NCBI RefSeq assembly: GCF_000829395.1
Contig: NZ_AP014680.1
Location: 1,240,001 to 1,304,000 of the forward strand
DNA from: Paucilactobacillus hokkaidonensis JCM 18461
Lineage (GTDB): Bacteria; Bacillota; Bacilli; Lactobacillales; Lactobacillaceae
Length of the DNA: 64,000 nucleotides
Direction of reading: 5' to 3'
The translations under genes and the position numbers were made by a program. The notes below the pieces were generated by a model that saw nothing but the letters and a program-made list of their open reading frames with translations, did no database searches and was not told the DNA's origin. Below are positions 8,544 through 17,171 of this stretch, piece after piece (position 1 is the stretch's first letter; every line of letters begins with the position of its first letter).

Positions 8544-8587
8544 AAAAACCAGCAATTCTGCCAATAAAGGCAGTCTTGCTGGTTTTT
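8544..8587. terminator. Terminator downstream of the YjbR-family gene
   Basis: AAAACCAGCAA and TTGCTGGTTTT pair, with an inner CTGCC/GGCAG extension around an AATAAA loop, and T-runs on both strands. On the minus strand it terminates the gene ending at 8629 before the flavodoxin promoter region. Confidence 0.85.
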
Positions 8588-8628
8588 AGATTGAAAAATT
8601 TATATTATTATATTACTAGATAAAACCA

Positions 8629-8976
8629 TTACCTCTTTTTCGTCAGCTCATCACTTTCCTTAATCATATTGATTAGCTCTTGATTAGACAGCTCTGTGTC
8701 ATTGACCCTAATTGTATTCCAATGGGTCTTATTCATATGATAGCCAGGAAAAACGCCTCTATAATTACGCATCACTACCCCATGTTCAGGTTCTAATTTC
8801 AAATCAATCATGAGCTGGTCATCTTTTTCAAAAATTAAAGCTACGATTTTATTACTACTTCGTTGTTTCATAACTGTCCACAAAGTAGTTTCACGACTTT
8901 TGCCACCATTGAAGGGATAGTCTTCATATGAATCAGTATAATCAGTTACTAACTTAATTAATTCTGGTCTCGTCAA
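8629..8976 (-). CDS. MmcQ/YjbR-family protein
   Basis: 115 residues that match the YjbR (DUF419) fold from end to end: EDYPFNGG, a LWTVMKQ strand, KIVALIF, DLKLEPEHGVVMR and the family hallmark GVFPGYHMNKTHWNTI. The family has a double-wing, CyaY-like fold and is often called DNA-binding, but its function is not established. Start is TTG 8976 with GGTGAG seven bases upstream. It is a single gene ending in a strong hairpin. Confidence 0.85.
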   Translation of the reverse strand: MTRPELIKLVTDYTDSYEDYPFNGGKSRETTLWTVMKQRSSNKIVALIFEKDDQLMIDLKLEPEHGVVMRNYRGVFPGYHMNKTHWNTIRVNDTELSNQELINMIKESDELTKKR

Positions 8977-9042
8977 TTAACACTCACCAATCCTTTTAAA
9001 ATTACTAATTAAAGTATTTGCTTTTCCCAAAAAAAATTAGTA

Positions 9043-9924
9043 TTAACATTTTTCAAATGCTTCTCTAAAATATCGAATAAATTCTCTGACTACCGGTGAC
9101 GTCTCGCGCTCTTTGCGCCACGCCAACACACAGTTAGTTTTCATTGTTGGTTCAAATGGAATAAACTTTGTTCCACTGGTGTACGTGGGTGCTCCTTCAA
9201 TTCCGATTGCAGAACCAACCTGCCGTTCTACTAATGAAATAACATTAAAAATTAAATTAAAATTACCGATGACATTCATTGCTTCAACCGGTTTATTTGC
9301 CCAATTAGAAAGTAAGCTCTGCACTTCTGATCTTCCTGAAATTATCAGCGGGATTCCAGTTAAATCATCTGGCTTAATCGTTTTACTATCTGCCAAAAAT
9401 GATTCATCAGAAACTAATAATCCCCACCGTTCTACCCGTGGTAAGATAATTTTATGATATTTATCAGTATTAATCGGTTCCAACAAAATTGCTAAATCTA
9501 AGAGGCCTTTATCAATTCGATCAACGATTTCATCACTGGTACCGGTATAAATATTAAATGTTACTTCTGGATAATCAGCAATAAATTCTTCTAACATTAA
9601 TGACATCGTATCTGAGTTATCCGCTTCAATACAACCAATTGAGATATGACCACTAAATAACTGTCTGCGTTGCGACTGAAATTCTTGTTCTGTCCGATCA
9701 GACAATTCCAATATTTCAGTTGCCCGACTTTTTAAGAATAACCCGGCCTGTGTCAGGCGTAAACGATTTTTATCACGCGTAAAAAGTTCAGTATCTAATT
9801 GTGTTTCTAATTCTCTTAGCTGCCGACTTAATGTTGGTTGTGTAATATGCAATACTTCAGCCGCCTTAGAAACAGTACCTTCCTCCGCAATTGCCACAAA
9901 ATACTTTAATAATCTGATTTCCAT
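9043..9924 (-). CDS. LysR-family transcriptional regulator
   Basis: 293 residues with the N-terminal LysR winged helix (MEIRLLKYFVAIAEEGTVSK, then AAEVLHITQPTLSRQLREL) and a periplasmic-binding-protein-like effector domain from about residue 90. I set the start at ATG 9924, which has GGGGGA upstream and matches the normal LysR N-terminus; an ATG at 9942 adds six residues without a ribosome site. It lies 29 bases after a TetR-family gene, likely in one transcript. LysR proteins usually act on a divergent neighbour, but here the flanks run in the same direction, so its target is unclear; the flavodoxin-SDR and cupin-CMD genes downstream are candidates. Confidence 0.92.
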   Translation of the reverse strand: MEIRLLKYFVAIAEEGTVSKAAEVLHITQPTLSRQLRELETQLDTELFTRDKNRLRLTQAGLFLKSRATEILELSDRTEQEFQSQRRQLFSGHISIGCIEADNSDTMSLMLEEFIADYPEVTFNIYTGTSDEIVDRIDKGLLDLAILLEPINTDKYHKIILPRVERWGLLVSDESFLADSKTIKPDDLTGIPLIISGRSEVQSLLSNWANKPVEAMNVIGNFNLIFNVISLVERQVGSAIGIEGAPTYTSGTKFIPFEPTMKTNCVLAWRKERETSPVVREFIRYFREAFEKC

Positions 9925-9953
9925 TGCGATCCCCCATCTCATTGTAACGGAGA

Positions 9954-10523
9954 TTATAAATTTATTTTTAACTTAATCCCAGTAATGGCGGACTTAACAG
10001 GTGCAATTTGCCCAGTCATTTTTGTCATAATCATTGTACTTTGAAGTAATTTAACAGCATTTTTTGCTTGCAACTCACTTTTCGCAGTTCCAATCCATGG
10101 ATGCAATTTTGCTATTTTTACTGCCAATGCACTGGACCAACTATTTGTGAATGCATCAATTTTGCCAGCAAAGTCTTTGTCAACATTGTAGAGTTCATAC
10201 AAAATATTACTAATTGAATACGAAAATTGTTCATCTGATTTACTGTTCAGATCCATGATCCAATCAAACATTGCATTAATTGCTGGTTTAGCCAAACTCT
10301 TCCCCAAAATATCTTGGATTAGGTGCTTATTCCAAAAATCAGTGACCTGATCAATAACTGCTAAAACAATTTCCTTTTTAGAAGTAAAATATTTCTCCAG
10401 TTCTTCTTTACTTACATTGGCACGCTTTCTAACATCATTCATATTTGTCTCGACATAACCATTTTTATATATGAGTTCACGAGCTGCATTAATAATATTA
10501 AACTGAGCTTCATCTGCTATCAT
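9954..10523 (-). CDS. TetR-family transcriptional regulator
   Basis: 189 residues. The N-terminal domain (AARELIYKNGYVETNMNDVR, then ANVSKEELEKYFTSKKEI) is a TetR helix-turn-helix, though the recognition helix reads KEELEKYF instead of the usual xxLYxYF. The rest is helical with no recognised ligand domain. It is followed closely by the LysR gene, an uncommon pairing of two regulators in one likely transcript. No clear operator is visible upstream apart from a weak dyad near 10590-10607. Confidence 0.85.
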   Translation of the reverse strand: MIADEAQFNIINAARELIYKNGYVETNMNDVRKRANVSKEELEKYFTSKKEIVLAVIDQVTDFWNKHLIQDILGKSLAKPAINAMFDWIMDLNSKSDEQFSYSISNILYELYNVDKDFAGKIDAFTNSWSSALAVKIAKLHPWIGTAKSELQAKNAVKLLQSTMIMTKMTGQIAPVKSAITGIKLKINL

Positions 10524-10618
10524 TGTACATATCTCCTTAAAATTTTAGTCAACGCTCCCTATAAACAATAAGAAAAAGTGTACCAGACATTCTAAAATAA
10601 TTAGAACGTAAACACTTG

Positions 10619-12001
10619 TCAGTCATCAATTCCAGTCATCTTAACCGGATCAATCCACTGGTCAAATTGTGCTGCGGTAATTTTGCCTGATTCAATTGCC
10701 GCTTCCCGCAAAGTAACCCCATCTTTTTGTGCTTGTTGCGCAATTTTAGCACTGTCATGATAACCAATATGTGGCGATAAAGCCGTCACCGTCATTAATG
10801 AGCGGTCAACTAATTCTTCCATTCGGTCTGCATTAACCGTTAAACCAGCGATCATCAAATCAGTAAAACTGGTAATTGTTCCAGTCAGAAGTTCGGCTGA
10901 TTCTAGAAATGTACTGATTATAACAGGTTTGTAGACATTCATTTCAAAGTTTCCCTGACTAGCAGCCATTGAAACAACCACATCATTGCCGATCACTCTA
11001 ACTGCTGCCATCGTGATTGCTTCAGCCTGAGTTGGGTTAACTTTACCAGGCATAATTGATGAACCCGGTTCATTAGCGGGCAGGTTTAATTCCCCATAAC
11101 CAGCACGCGGACCACTTGCCAAAAATCGGACGTCGTTAGCAATTTTCATTAAATCACCTGCCAATGTTTTCAGCGCCCCATGAACAACATTCAATCCCGA
11201 ATGAGCAGCCAAGCCATAAAACTTATTGGAATCAGCCGTAAACTCGATTCCATAAACAGTGCTCATTTGCTGCGCAATCATGGTCGCAAAATGAGGCACC
11301 GCATTTAGACCAGTTCCAACTGCTGTTCCGCCAATCGCGAGTTCATGCAACGTACTGCTTAATTCGTTTAAATAGCCTAAATCATGCTCCAACATACTCT
11401 TCCAACCACTAATTTCTTGTCCAAATGTGATCGGCGTTGCATCTTGCAAATGTGTGCGGCCAATCTTGACTACCCGCCAATATTCTTTTTGCTTAACAGC
11501 CAACTGGTCAATCAAATGTTGAACCGCCGTTTTTAATTTAACAATCGCTAGGGCCGCGGTAATATTCATGGCAGTTGGAAAGATATCGTTCGAACTTTGG
11601 CCATGATTAACATCATCATTAGGTAAAATTTTAATCTCCGGATTAAGTTTAGCAGCCATATTGGCCACCACTTCGTTAACGTTCATGTTAGTTTGGGTCC
11701 CAGAACCAGTTTGATAAACAACTAATGGAAAATCTTGTCTAAGCTCGGTATCATCCAAACTCAATAAATGATTAATCGCTGCAAGAATTAAATCCGCCTT
11801 ATCAGTAGAAATAGCGTTTAATTCCGCATTCGCTGTCGCTGCGGCCTTTTTTATTTGGAGCAACACCTTAATGAGCACTAATGGCATTTTGGCGCCAGTG
11901 GAAAAATTTTGTAAACTTCTTTGTGTTTGTGGTCCCCACAACGCGTCCGCTGGAATTTTAACGGGTCCTAAAGTATCTGCTTCTGTGCGATAATTTGGCA
12001 T
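10619..12001 (-). CDS. fumC: Class II fumarate hydratase
   Basis: A 460-residue class II fumarase catalysing reversible hydration of fumarate to malate without an iron-sulfur cluster. Motifs are GSGTQTNMNVNEV near residue 100, GRTHLQDATPITFGQE near 180, and the superfamily signature GSSIMPGKVNPTQ near 315, whose loop bears the catalytic Ser. The start at 12001 has GGAGGG seven bases upstream; an earlier ATG at 12016 overlaps that site. In lactobacilli this enzyme serves the reductive branch of an incomplete TCA cycle. No malate dehydrogenase, fumarate reductase or aspartase adjoins it. Confidence 0.95.
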   Translation of the reverse strand: MPNYRTEADTLGPVKIPADALWGPQTQRSLQNFSTGAKMPLVLIKVLLQIKKAAATANAELNAISTDKADLILAAINHLLSLDDTELRQDFPLVVYQTGSGTQTNMNVNEVVANMAAKLNPEIKILPNDDVNHGQSSNDIFPTAMNITAALAIVKLKTAVQHLIDQLAVKQKEYWRVVKIGRTHLQDATPITFGQEISGWKSMLEHDLGYLNELSSTLHELAIGGTAVGTGLNAVPHFATMIAQQMSTVYGIEFTADSNKFYGLAAHSGLNVVHGALKTLAGDLMKIANDVRFLASGPRAGYGELNLPANEPGSSIMPGKVNPTQAEAITMAAVRVIGNDVVVSMAASQGNFEMNVYKPVIISTFLESAELLTGTITSFTDLMIAGLTVNADRMEELVDRSLMTVTALSPHIGYHDSAKIAQQAQKDGVTLREAAIESGKITAAQFDQWIDPVKMTGIDD

Positions 12002-12148
12002 GGTAGTGCCCTCCATTTATTGATCTAAAGTAACCAACGGCGATAATTTGTTGATATAACTTTCAATTTACTAACTAATTATTTTATTACACCGTTAATA
12101 CTATCTTTTATCCATAAAAAAACAAACTACTATCGTAATTTTACCATT

Positions 12149-12180
12149 AAAAAAACAGGACAAAATTTATTTTTGCCCTG
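12149..12180 (-). terminator. Terminator of the 12201-13142 reductase gene
   Basis: CAGGACAAAA and TTTTTGCCCTG pair around a short loop, followed on the minus strand by seven T. It separates the reductase from fumC. Confidence 0.75.
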
Positions 12181-12200
12181 CTCTATTTAACTACCGCACC

Positions 12201-13142
12201 TTATGGATTAAAGACCAATCGTCGATCAGTTTTCAGATTCCATTTACTTGTAACTTGATCTAATGGTACCGCCTCAACGTCAACGTTAAATTTGCCTTGG
12301 CTAATTAATTGTGCCAGTGCTGGTAACTCAGTCAAAAATAACTTGGGATCAATTGACCCTTGCCCACTACCAATTAAGTTTAAATTGATTGATCTTAATG
12401 CCGCAGATGGCAGAACCAAATCTGCTCCCGCCATACTGCCAATTTCAATCCAAGTTAACGATTGACTATGATTAGATCGGGCCGGTAAAAGTGCCAACAT
12501 GACTTGTTTGGCCGCATCCCCCCACAGGTAATCTAGTACAACATCAACATCCGCTACTTCTTTTATTTCCTGCTTTAACTTAGCTGGCTCATCTAATAAT
12601 GAAATCGTCTTTTCTGCTGTTAATTTGGCCAATTTATCTCTATTACGACCAATTGCAACCACACTTTTTGCTCCTAGATAATGACTAATTTCAACCGCCA
12701 AGCTCCCAGAATTACCGGTCGCTCCTAGAATCATAATTTTTTTACTGTTAATATCAGTTCCGAGACGTGACTTTAATGCCATCCAAGATGACATTGCTGG
12801 ATTCATCGAGGCTGCCACGCTATTTACATCAATATCTGATGGCAATGGAATAATTCTTCGGTGGTCAACCACCGTTTGTTCGGCTAACGAACCATAAATC
12901 GGATTCGAGGTCACAAAATATGCCAATCTGCCATCAGCCAATTGTCCCACACCGTCCAGCCCTGGGATAAATGGTAACTTACCATCACTCGTATAATGAG
13001 TACCATCCGCCTGTGACTGTACTCGATGATTCACACTAGCAGCCCGCACCTGAATAAGTTGTTCCTTAGTTTGTGGTTGTGGCTTCTCAAATGATTGATA
13101 CTGGGGAACTTGCTCAAAATTATTTACTACTGCTGCTTTCAT
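12201..13142 (-). CDS. Zinc-free MDR-family quinone oxidoreductase-like protein
   Basis: 313 residues of the medium-chain dehydrogenase/reductase superfamily: GroES-like N-terminal half (ASVNHRVQS, GLDGVGQL) and a Rossmann fold with ILGATGNSGSLAVEISHYLG near residue 139, followed by a GRNRDKL loop suited to NADPH. There are no cysteine zinc ligands, so it belongs to the quinone reductase-type branch. It is divergent from a MarR gene, and the 118-base gap holds two identical 12-bp palindromes, so the pair looks like an inducible detoxification unit. The start has GAGGTG at good spacing. Confidence 0.88.
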   Translation of the reverse strand: MKAAVVNNFEQVPQYQSFEKPQPQTKEQLIQVRAASVNHRVQSQADGTHYTSDGKLPFIPGLDGVGQLADGRLAYFVTSNPIYGSLAEQTVVDHRRIIPLPSDIDVNSVAASMNPAMSSWMALKSRLGTDINSKKIMILGATGNSGSLAVEISHYLGAKSVVAIGRNRDKLAKLTAEKTISLLDEPAKLKQEIKEVADVDVVLDYLWGDAAKQVMLALLPARSNHSQSLTWIEIGSMAGADLVLPSAALRSINLNLIGSGQGSIDPKLFLTELPALAQLISQGKFNVDVEAVPLDQVTSKWNLKTDRRLVFNP

Positions 13143-13177
13143 TAAAACACCTCATTTAAATTTTTACTTGAAAATTA

Positions 13178-13240
13178 ATTACCGGTAATACATAATCAGT
13201 ATACACAGAAATTTTAAAAATACAATAGATTACCGGTAAT
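13178..13240. promoter_or_regulatory. Twin MarR operators in the divergent promoter region
   Basis: The palindrome ATTACCGGTAAT occurs exactly at 13178-13189 and again at 13229-13240, 51 bp centre to centre (near five helical turns, so on about the same DNA face). They lie between the reductase and MarR genes and are each shared with TTAAT flanks on one side. MarR proteins bind palindromes of this size; target assignment is by position. Confidence 0.75.
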
Positions 13241-13260
13241 TAATTTTAGGAGGTACCCTG

Positions 13261-13761
13261 ATGACTGATCAAACAACTCAATTACTAGCAGCAATTCGGA
13301 CGGCTCAACAGCAACACGAACGGTTTAAAGTTGGCTTTTGGCAGTTTGCACTCAATAATCTAGCAAGTGAAATTCCCGCAGCAATTATCACCCAATTTGA
13401 ATCGCTAAAAATGACACATTCTGAGATGGAAATTTTAAGTCAATTAACCACCTTTAAAACTAATTTGGTTCCTTACAAAACACTCCAAGCACAAGTTTCA
13501 TTTTCGCAAGGGATGTTTTCACGTTATATTAATCGACTTGCCAAAACCGAACTAATCACCAAAACTAAACAACCAGATAATAAAAAAGAAGTGCTTCTTA
13601 CAATCACTCAAACTGGTCGATATGTTGCTAAACTACACACGCGCATGCATCAGTTGGAACAAGAACATAATGAAGCCGTTTTAGCTCAATTTAGCAAAGA
13701 TGAGGTTCAGACGACCATCAAAGTACTCAATAGCTTAAACTCAAATGAAACGGAACTATGA
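13261..13761 (+). CDS. MarR-family transcriptional regulator
   Basis: 166 residues. A winged helix spans about 55-120, with a recognition helix in SFSQGMFSRYINRLAKTELI and a wing at KQPDNKKEVLLTITQTG. Long helical arms at both ends would form the dimer. It is divergent from the quinone-reductase-like gene and almost certainly controls it and itself through ATTACCGGTAAT. The start has AGGAGG upstream, within 20 bases of the right-hand operator, so binding should block transcription of its own gene. Confidence 0.9.
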   Translation: MTDQTTQLLAAIRTAQQQHERFKVGFWQFALNNLASEIPAAIITQFESLKMTHSEMEILSQLTTFKTNLVPYKTLQAQVSFSQGMFSRYINRLAKTELITKTKQPDNKKEVLLTITQTGRYVAKLHTRMHQLEQEHNEAVLAQFSKDEVQTTIKVLNSLNSNETEL

Positions 13762-13840
13762 TTGCTTATTGCTAAACCTTTTAGTCGCCGGGTGGTACAT
13801 TAAAAGTACACATTAAATTGATAATGGAGGGTACAATACT

Positions 13841-15166
13841 TTGAAACAAGAATCCCTGTTTACAGATGAAAATAAACAAAATAGTCCCCTCGCCAACCGC
13901 GTCCGCCCACAAACATTAGACGAGTTTACCGGGCAACAACATTTATTAGCACCGGGCCAAGTTTTACGGGACATCATCGACCAAGATCAATTGCCGTCGA
14001 TTATTTTTTGGGGCCCGCCTGGTGTTGGTAAAACAACTCTAGCCCGCATCATTGCTAATAAAACAAAGTCCCATTTTATCACATTTAGCGCGGTCACCAG
14101 TGGCATTAAAGATATTCGCAAAATAATGGAAGAAGCAGAAGACAACCGTGAACTAGGTGAAAAAACAATTGTCTTTGTCGATGAAATCCATCGTTTTAAT
14201 AAGGCGCAGCAAGACGCATTTTTACCATTCGTAGAAAAAGGAAGTATTATCTTAATTGGTGCAACCACCGAGAATCCTTCCTTTGAAATCAATTCGGCCC
14301 TCCTTTCTCGCTGTAAAGTATTCGTCCTAAAGCAACTAGAAGTGGAAGACATTATTGAACTCTTGCATAAAGCGTTAGCCCATCCGAATGCTTTTCCAAA
14401 ATTAACAATCAATATTGATGATGATTCGATCCGGCTGATTGCCGAATCTGCAAACGGTGATGCTCGAATCGCACTCAATACATTGGAAATGGTCATTTTA
14501 AATGCTAGCCATGATCAAAATACGGTGACCATTGATCAACACAATTTAAATCAGCTGATCAATACTAAGTCCCTGCGTTATGATAAAAACGGTGAAGAAC
14601 ATTACAATATTATTTCCGCGCTCCATAAATCGATGCGCAACAGCGATGTCGATGCTGCTATTTACTGGATGTCACGCATGCTGGATGGCGGTGAGGATCC
14701 ACTATACATTGCTCGACGACTTGTGCGTTTTGCTAGTGAAGATATTGGAGTTGCAGATACAAAGGCACTGGAACTGACAATTAATGTCTTTCAGGCCTGC
14801 CAGTTTTTAGGTATGCCCGAATGTGATGTTCATTTGACTGAAGCGGTAATTTATTTGTCATTAGCACCAAAATCAAACTCAGTCTATAAAGCCCGCCTGA
14901 ACGCTAAAAAAGATGTTAAAAAGTCGGGCAACGAACCTGTACCAATGCAAATTAGGAATGCCCCCACTAAGCTAATGGATGAACTCGGCTATGGTAAAGA
15001 TTACCAGTACGCTCATTCACAAGAAGATAAATTAACTTCAATGAAGACAATGCCACCAGATTTAGCAGATCATCAATACTATTTTCCTAGTGATCAAGGT
15101 AACGAGCAACGCTTCAAACAACGTCTCGAATACATTAAAAATTGGCATACCAACCATGATCAATAA
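13841..15166 (+). CDS. rarA: Replication-associated recombination protein A (AAA+ ATPase)
   Basis: 441 residues, the usual RarA/MgsA length. The AAA+ core has Walker A GPPGVGKTTLA near residue 59, Walker B IVFVDEIHRFNKAQQDAF near 109 and sensor GATTENPSFEIN near 140; the C-terminal MgsA tetramerisation domain includes LYIARRLVRFASEDIG near 287. It acts at stalled replication forks together with SSB and RecA. Start is TTG 13841 with GGAGG upstream. Adjacent genes are unrelated. Confidence 0.95.
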   Translation: MKQESLFTDENKQNSPLANRVRPQTLDEFTGQQHLLAPGQVLRDIIDQDQLPSIIFWGPPGVGKTTLARIIANKTKSHFITFSAVTSGIKDIRKIMEEAEDNRELGEKTIVFVDEIHRFNKAQQDAFLPFVEKGSIILIGATTENPSFEINSALLSRCKVFVLKQLEVEDIIELLHKALAHPNAFPKLTINIDDDSIRLIAESANGDARIALNTLEMVILNASHDQNTVTIDQHNLNQLINTKSLRYDKNGEEHYNIISALHKSMRNSDVDAAIYWMSRMLDGGEDPLYIARRLVRFASEDIGVADTKALELTINVFQACQFLGMPECDVHLTEAVIYLSLAPKSNSVYKARLNAKKDVKKSGNEPVPMQIRNAPTKLMDELGYGKDYQYAHSQEDKLTSMKTMPPDLADHQYYFPSDQGNEQRFKQRLEYIKNWHTNHDQ

Positions 15167-15168
15167 TC

Positions 15169-15177
15169 TGCTATAAT
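15169..15177 (+). promoter_or_regulatory. Extended -10 promoter for the 15213 gene
   Basis: TGCTATAAT is an extended -10 (TGN plus perfect hexamer) just past the rarA stop, 35 bases before the next start. No good -35 is present, as usual for this class. Confidence 0.55.
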
Positions 15178-15212
15178 CAAATCGAAAACATAAAATGAAT
15201 CGAGGTAACATG

Positions 15213-15674
15213 ATGGCTTACAAGGTAGATTTCAAGGATGTCTCAACAGTAGGATTAGAAAGTTCTCCGGTTGCAACAGCGCTAGCAGGCTTACGTGCTA
15301 ATGAAGCAAGATACTACTGGAATAAATATAAGCATATATTTATCACCGTCCCCGCTAAAGATGATCTGGAAACATTGAAATGGATTGAAACGATTCTCAT
15401 GGAAAAGGAAATGAGTTTTCCTTATAAACCGCTTGAAGTAACCTCATTTGAAGTGGACGGGTTGCGGATGGCTTATGTATTTTATGAAAATGGTCTGACT
15501 GTCAATGTTATGTACAGTGTGGCCTCGGATGGAAAACGCGCCGTAGGCTTTAAGTTATCCGATGGAATGGAAATTCCGCAAGAGTTTGAAGGTAAGTTTA
15601 AATTTGCCCGACAAAAGTCCAAATTGGCTGGTACGATTCGCGGTTCGTTCTTTGTCATTAAAGGAACTTATTAA
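15213..15674 (+). CDS. Conserved-looking cytoplasmic protein of unknown function
   Basis: A 153-residue soluble protein I do not recognise. It has no signal peptide or membrane helix. It alternates beta-rich segments (FEVDGLRMAYVFYENGLTVN) with charged helices and ends in a Lys/Arg-rich region FARQKSKLAGTIRGSFFVIK. Two adjacent ATGs (15210, 15213) are possible; GAGG lies seven bases before the second. It has its own extended -10 promoter after rarA and is followed by a palindromic repeat that probably ends the transcript. Confidence 0.75.
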   Translation: MAYKVDFKDVSTVGLESSPVATALAGLRANEARYYWNKYKHIFITVPAKDDLETLKWIETILMEKEMSFPYKPLEVTSFEVDGLRMAYVFYENGLTVNVMYSVASDGKRAVGFKLSDGMEIPQEFEGKFKFARQKSKLAGTIRGSFFVIKGTY

Positions 15675-15783
15675 ATAACGGTCAAATACTAATTTTCAAA
15701 TATCCATCAAAGTTCTGATTTCCATGTAATGAATTCACGATTGTTTACTGTATACTTGATTACTTTTAAAACTATTAAGATTC

Positions 15784-15980
15784 AAAAAAATGAGAGTGGG
15801 CAATAAGGCGATTAGATTCTGAGCATAGCCTAGATTAACGAATGATCCGTACTTTGGATCGTTTGTTAATCGTAGCTAAGCGGAAGAATCTGCCTTATTG
15901 CCCACGTTTTAGCAATAAAAGTTCGTAAATAATAAAGAGGACGCAGCAAAAATGAAGTTTTTGCCCATCCTCATTTTTTG
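15784..15980 (-). repeat. Modular palindromic element, copy 1 (short form)
   Basis: A 110-bp core at 15796-15905 is a near-perfect palindrome with ends GTGGGCAATAAGGC and GCCTTATTGCCCAC. Next to it, across a conserved linker (TTCGTAAATAATAAAG), is a second hairpin (15935-15972) built on GAGGACGCAGCAAAAA. The same core, linker and second hairpin recur at 23275-23500 and 43656-43950. The outer flanks AAAAATGAG (15786-15794) and CTCATTTTT are inverted to each other but are not shared with the other copies. It lies directly after the lactate oxidase stop and can serve as its terminator. Confidence 0.88.
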
Positions 15981-15985
15981 TCTAA

Positions 15986-17086
15986 TTAATCAATTAAAGT
16001 TGTATTTTTAATTGCAGTAACATCCTTAGTACCGGCCAATTGCATTGTAATTGATAATTCCATATTAAGGTGATCAAATACCGACTTGACACCCTTTGCT
16101 CCGCCTAAATTTAGACCATAAATTACTGGTCGGCCAATCGCCACTAAATCTGCTCCGCTGGCAAGCGCTTTGAACACATGCTCGCCACGGCGAACGCCAC
16201 TATCAAAAATAATTGGTACTCGTTTAGCGACCGTATGAGCAATCGCTGGTAAAACATCAAAGGAAGCTGGACCACCGTCTAATTGTCGCCCACCATGGTT
16301 AGAAACCCAAATTGCATCGGCACCAGACAAAATTACCGCTTCAGCATCTTCTGGCGCTTGGATACCCTTTACGATCACTGGTAAATGAGTCCACTCTTTT
16401 ACTTTACGAATATCAGCTAATACCAAACCCTGTTTAGCGGCTGCATAAATTTCACTAATTCCCTTGCCTTGACCATCCCCACTGTCAGTTTGATCACTAT
16501 AAGCAGCTAAGTTTGGCATTGGTAATGGAAATTGAAAGCCATTAATTACGTCCGCTTCACGATAGCCGCCAAGGGTTGAATCTGCGGTCAAAATAATTGC
16601 TTTAGCGCCGGCTTTAACTGCCTTATCCAAAATAAATTTATTAAAACCATCATCTTTACTCATATACAATTGGAAAAATTGCGGTGCATCTGGCACTGCT
16701 GCAGCCGCATCTTCTATCTTGGTATTGGCATAGGTACTAATTGAAAAAATCGAACCTGCGTCAGCAACTCCTTTAGCAGTATCAATTTCACCCTTTGTAT
16801 GTGCCAGCCCTTGTGCAGCTGATGGTGCTTCAATAATAGGTGTTTTCAAATCAATACCAAAAATATTAGTATGCAAGTCCGCACTATCAATGCCTTTCAA
16901 AACATGTGGCATAATCTTTTTGTGTTGAAAAGCCACCGTGTTTTGTTGCATTGTCCATTCATCTTCTGAACCACCACGAATATAACCGAAAGCGCCAGCT
17001 TCCATTCTTGGCTTAACTCGTGCCTCCAGTGATGCTAGATTAACAATTTTAAGATCCTTTTCTTCATTACTTGCTTGATAACTCAT
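15986..17086 (-). CDS. L-lactate oxidase, FMN-dependent
   Basis: 366 residues of the FMN-dependent alpha-hydroxy-acid oxidase family. Features are GYIRGGSEDEWT near residue 34, the FMN region APSAAQGLAH near 90, QLYMSKDD near 141, the active-site SNHGGRQLDGGPAS near 263 and DSGVRRGEHVFKAL near 293. Its length and sequence style are those of lactate oxidases (lactate plus O2 to pyruvate plus H2O2) instead of the longer membrane-linked LldD dehydrogenases. Glycolate or another 2-hydroxy acid remains possible. It is a single gene with an AAGAAGG site; an inverted repeat CTTAC/GTAAG lies upstream near 17130-17144. Confidence 0.9.
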   Translation of the reverse strand: MSYQASNEEKDLKIVNLASLEARVKPRMEAGAFGYIRGGSEDEWTMQQNTVAFQHKKIMPHVLKGIDSADLHTNIFGIDLKTPIIEAPSAAQGLAHTKGEIDTAKGVADAGSIFSISTYANTKIEDAAAAVPDAPQFFQLYMSKDDGFNKFILDKAVKAGAKAIILTADSTLGGYREADVINGFQFPLPMPNLAAYSDQTDSGDGQGKGISEIYAAAKQGLVLADIRKVKEWTHLPVIVKGIQAPEDAEAVILSGADAIWVSNHGGRQLDGGPASFDVLPAIAHTVAKRVPIIFDSGVRRGEHVFKALASGADLVAIGRPVIYGLNLGGAKGVKSVFDHLNMELSITMQLAGTKDVTAIKNTTLID

Positions 17087-17171
17087 AATTAAAGCCTTCT
17101 TTCAATAATGTACATGCAAATAATAGATCACTTACGAAAAGTAAGCAACACTTTTTACTCATTATTTGGTT

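Noticed and set aside
10590-10607. Dyad TTCTAA/TTAGAA between fumC and the TetR gene
   Set aside because: Too short and AT-rich to call as terminator or operator; no neighbouring promoter supports it.
17130-17144. Inverted repeat CTTAC/GTAAG upstream of lactate oxidase
   Set aside because: Five-base arms only and no good promoter next to it, so not listed as an operator.
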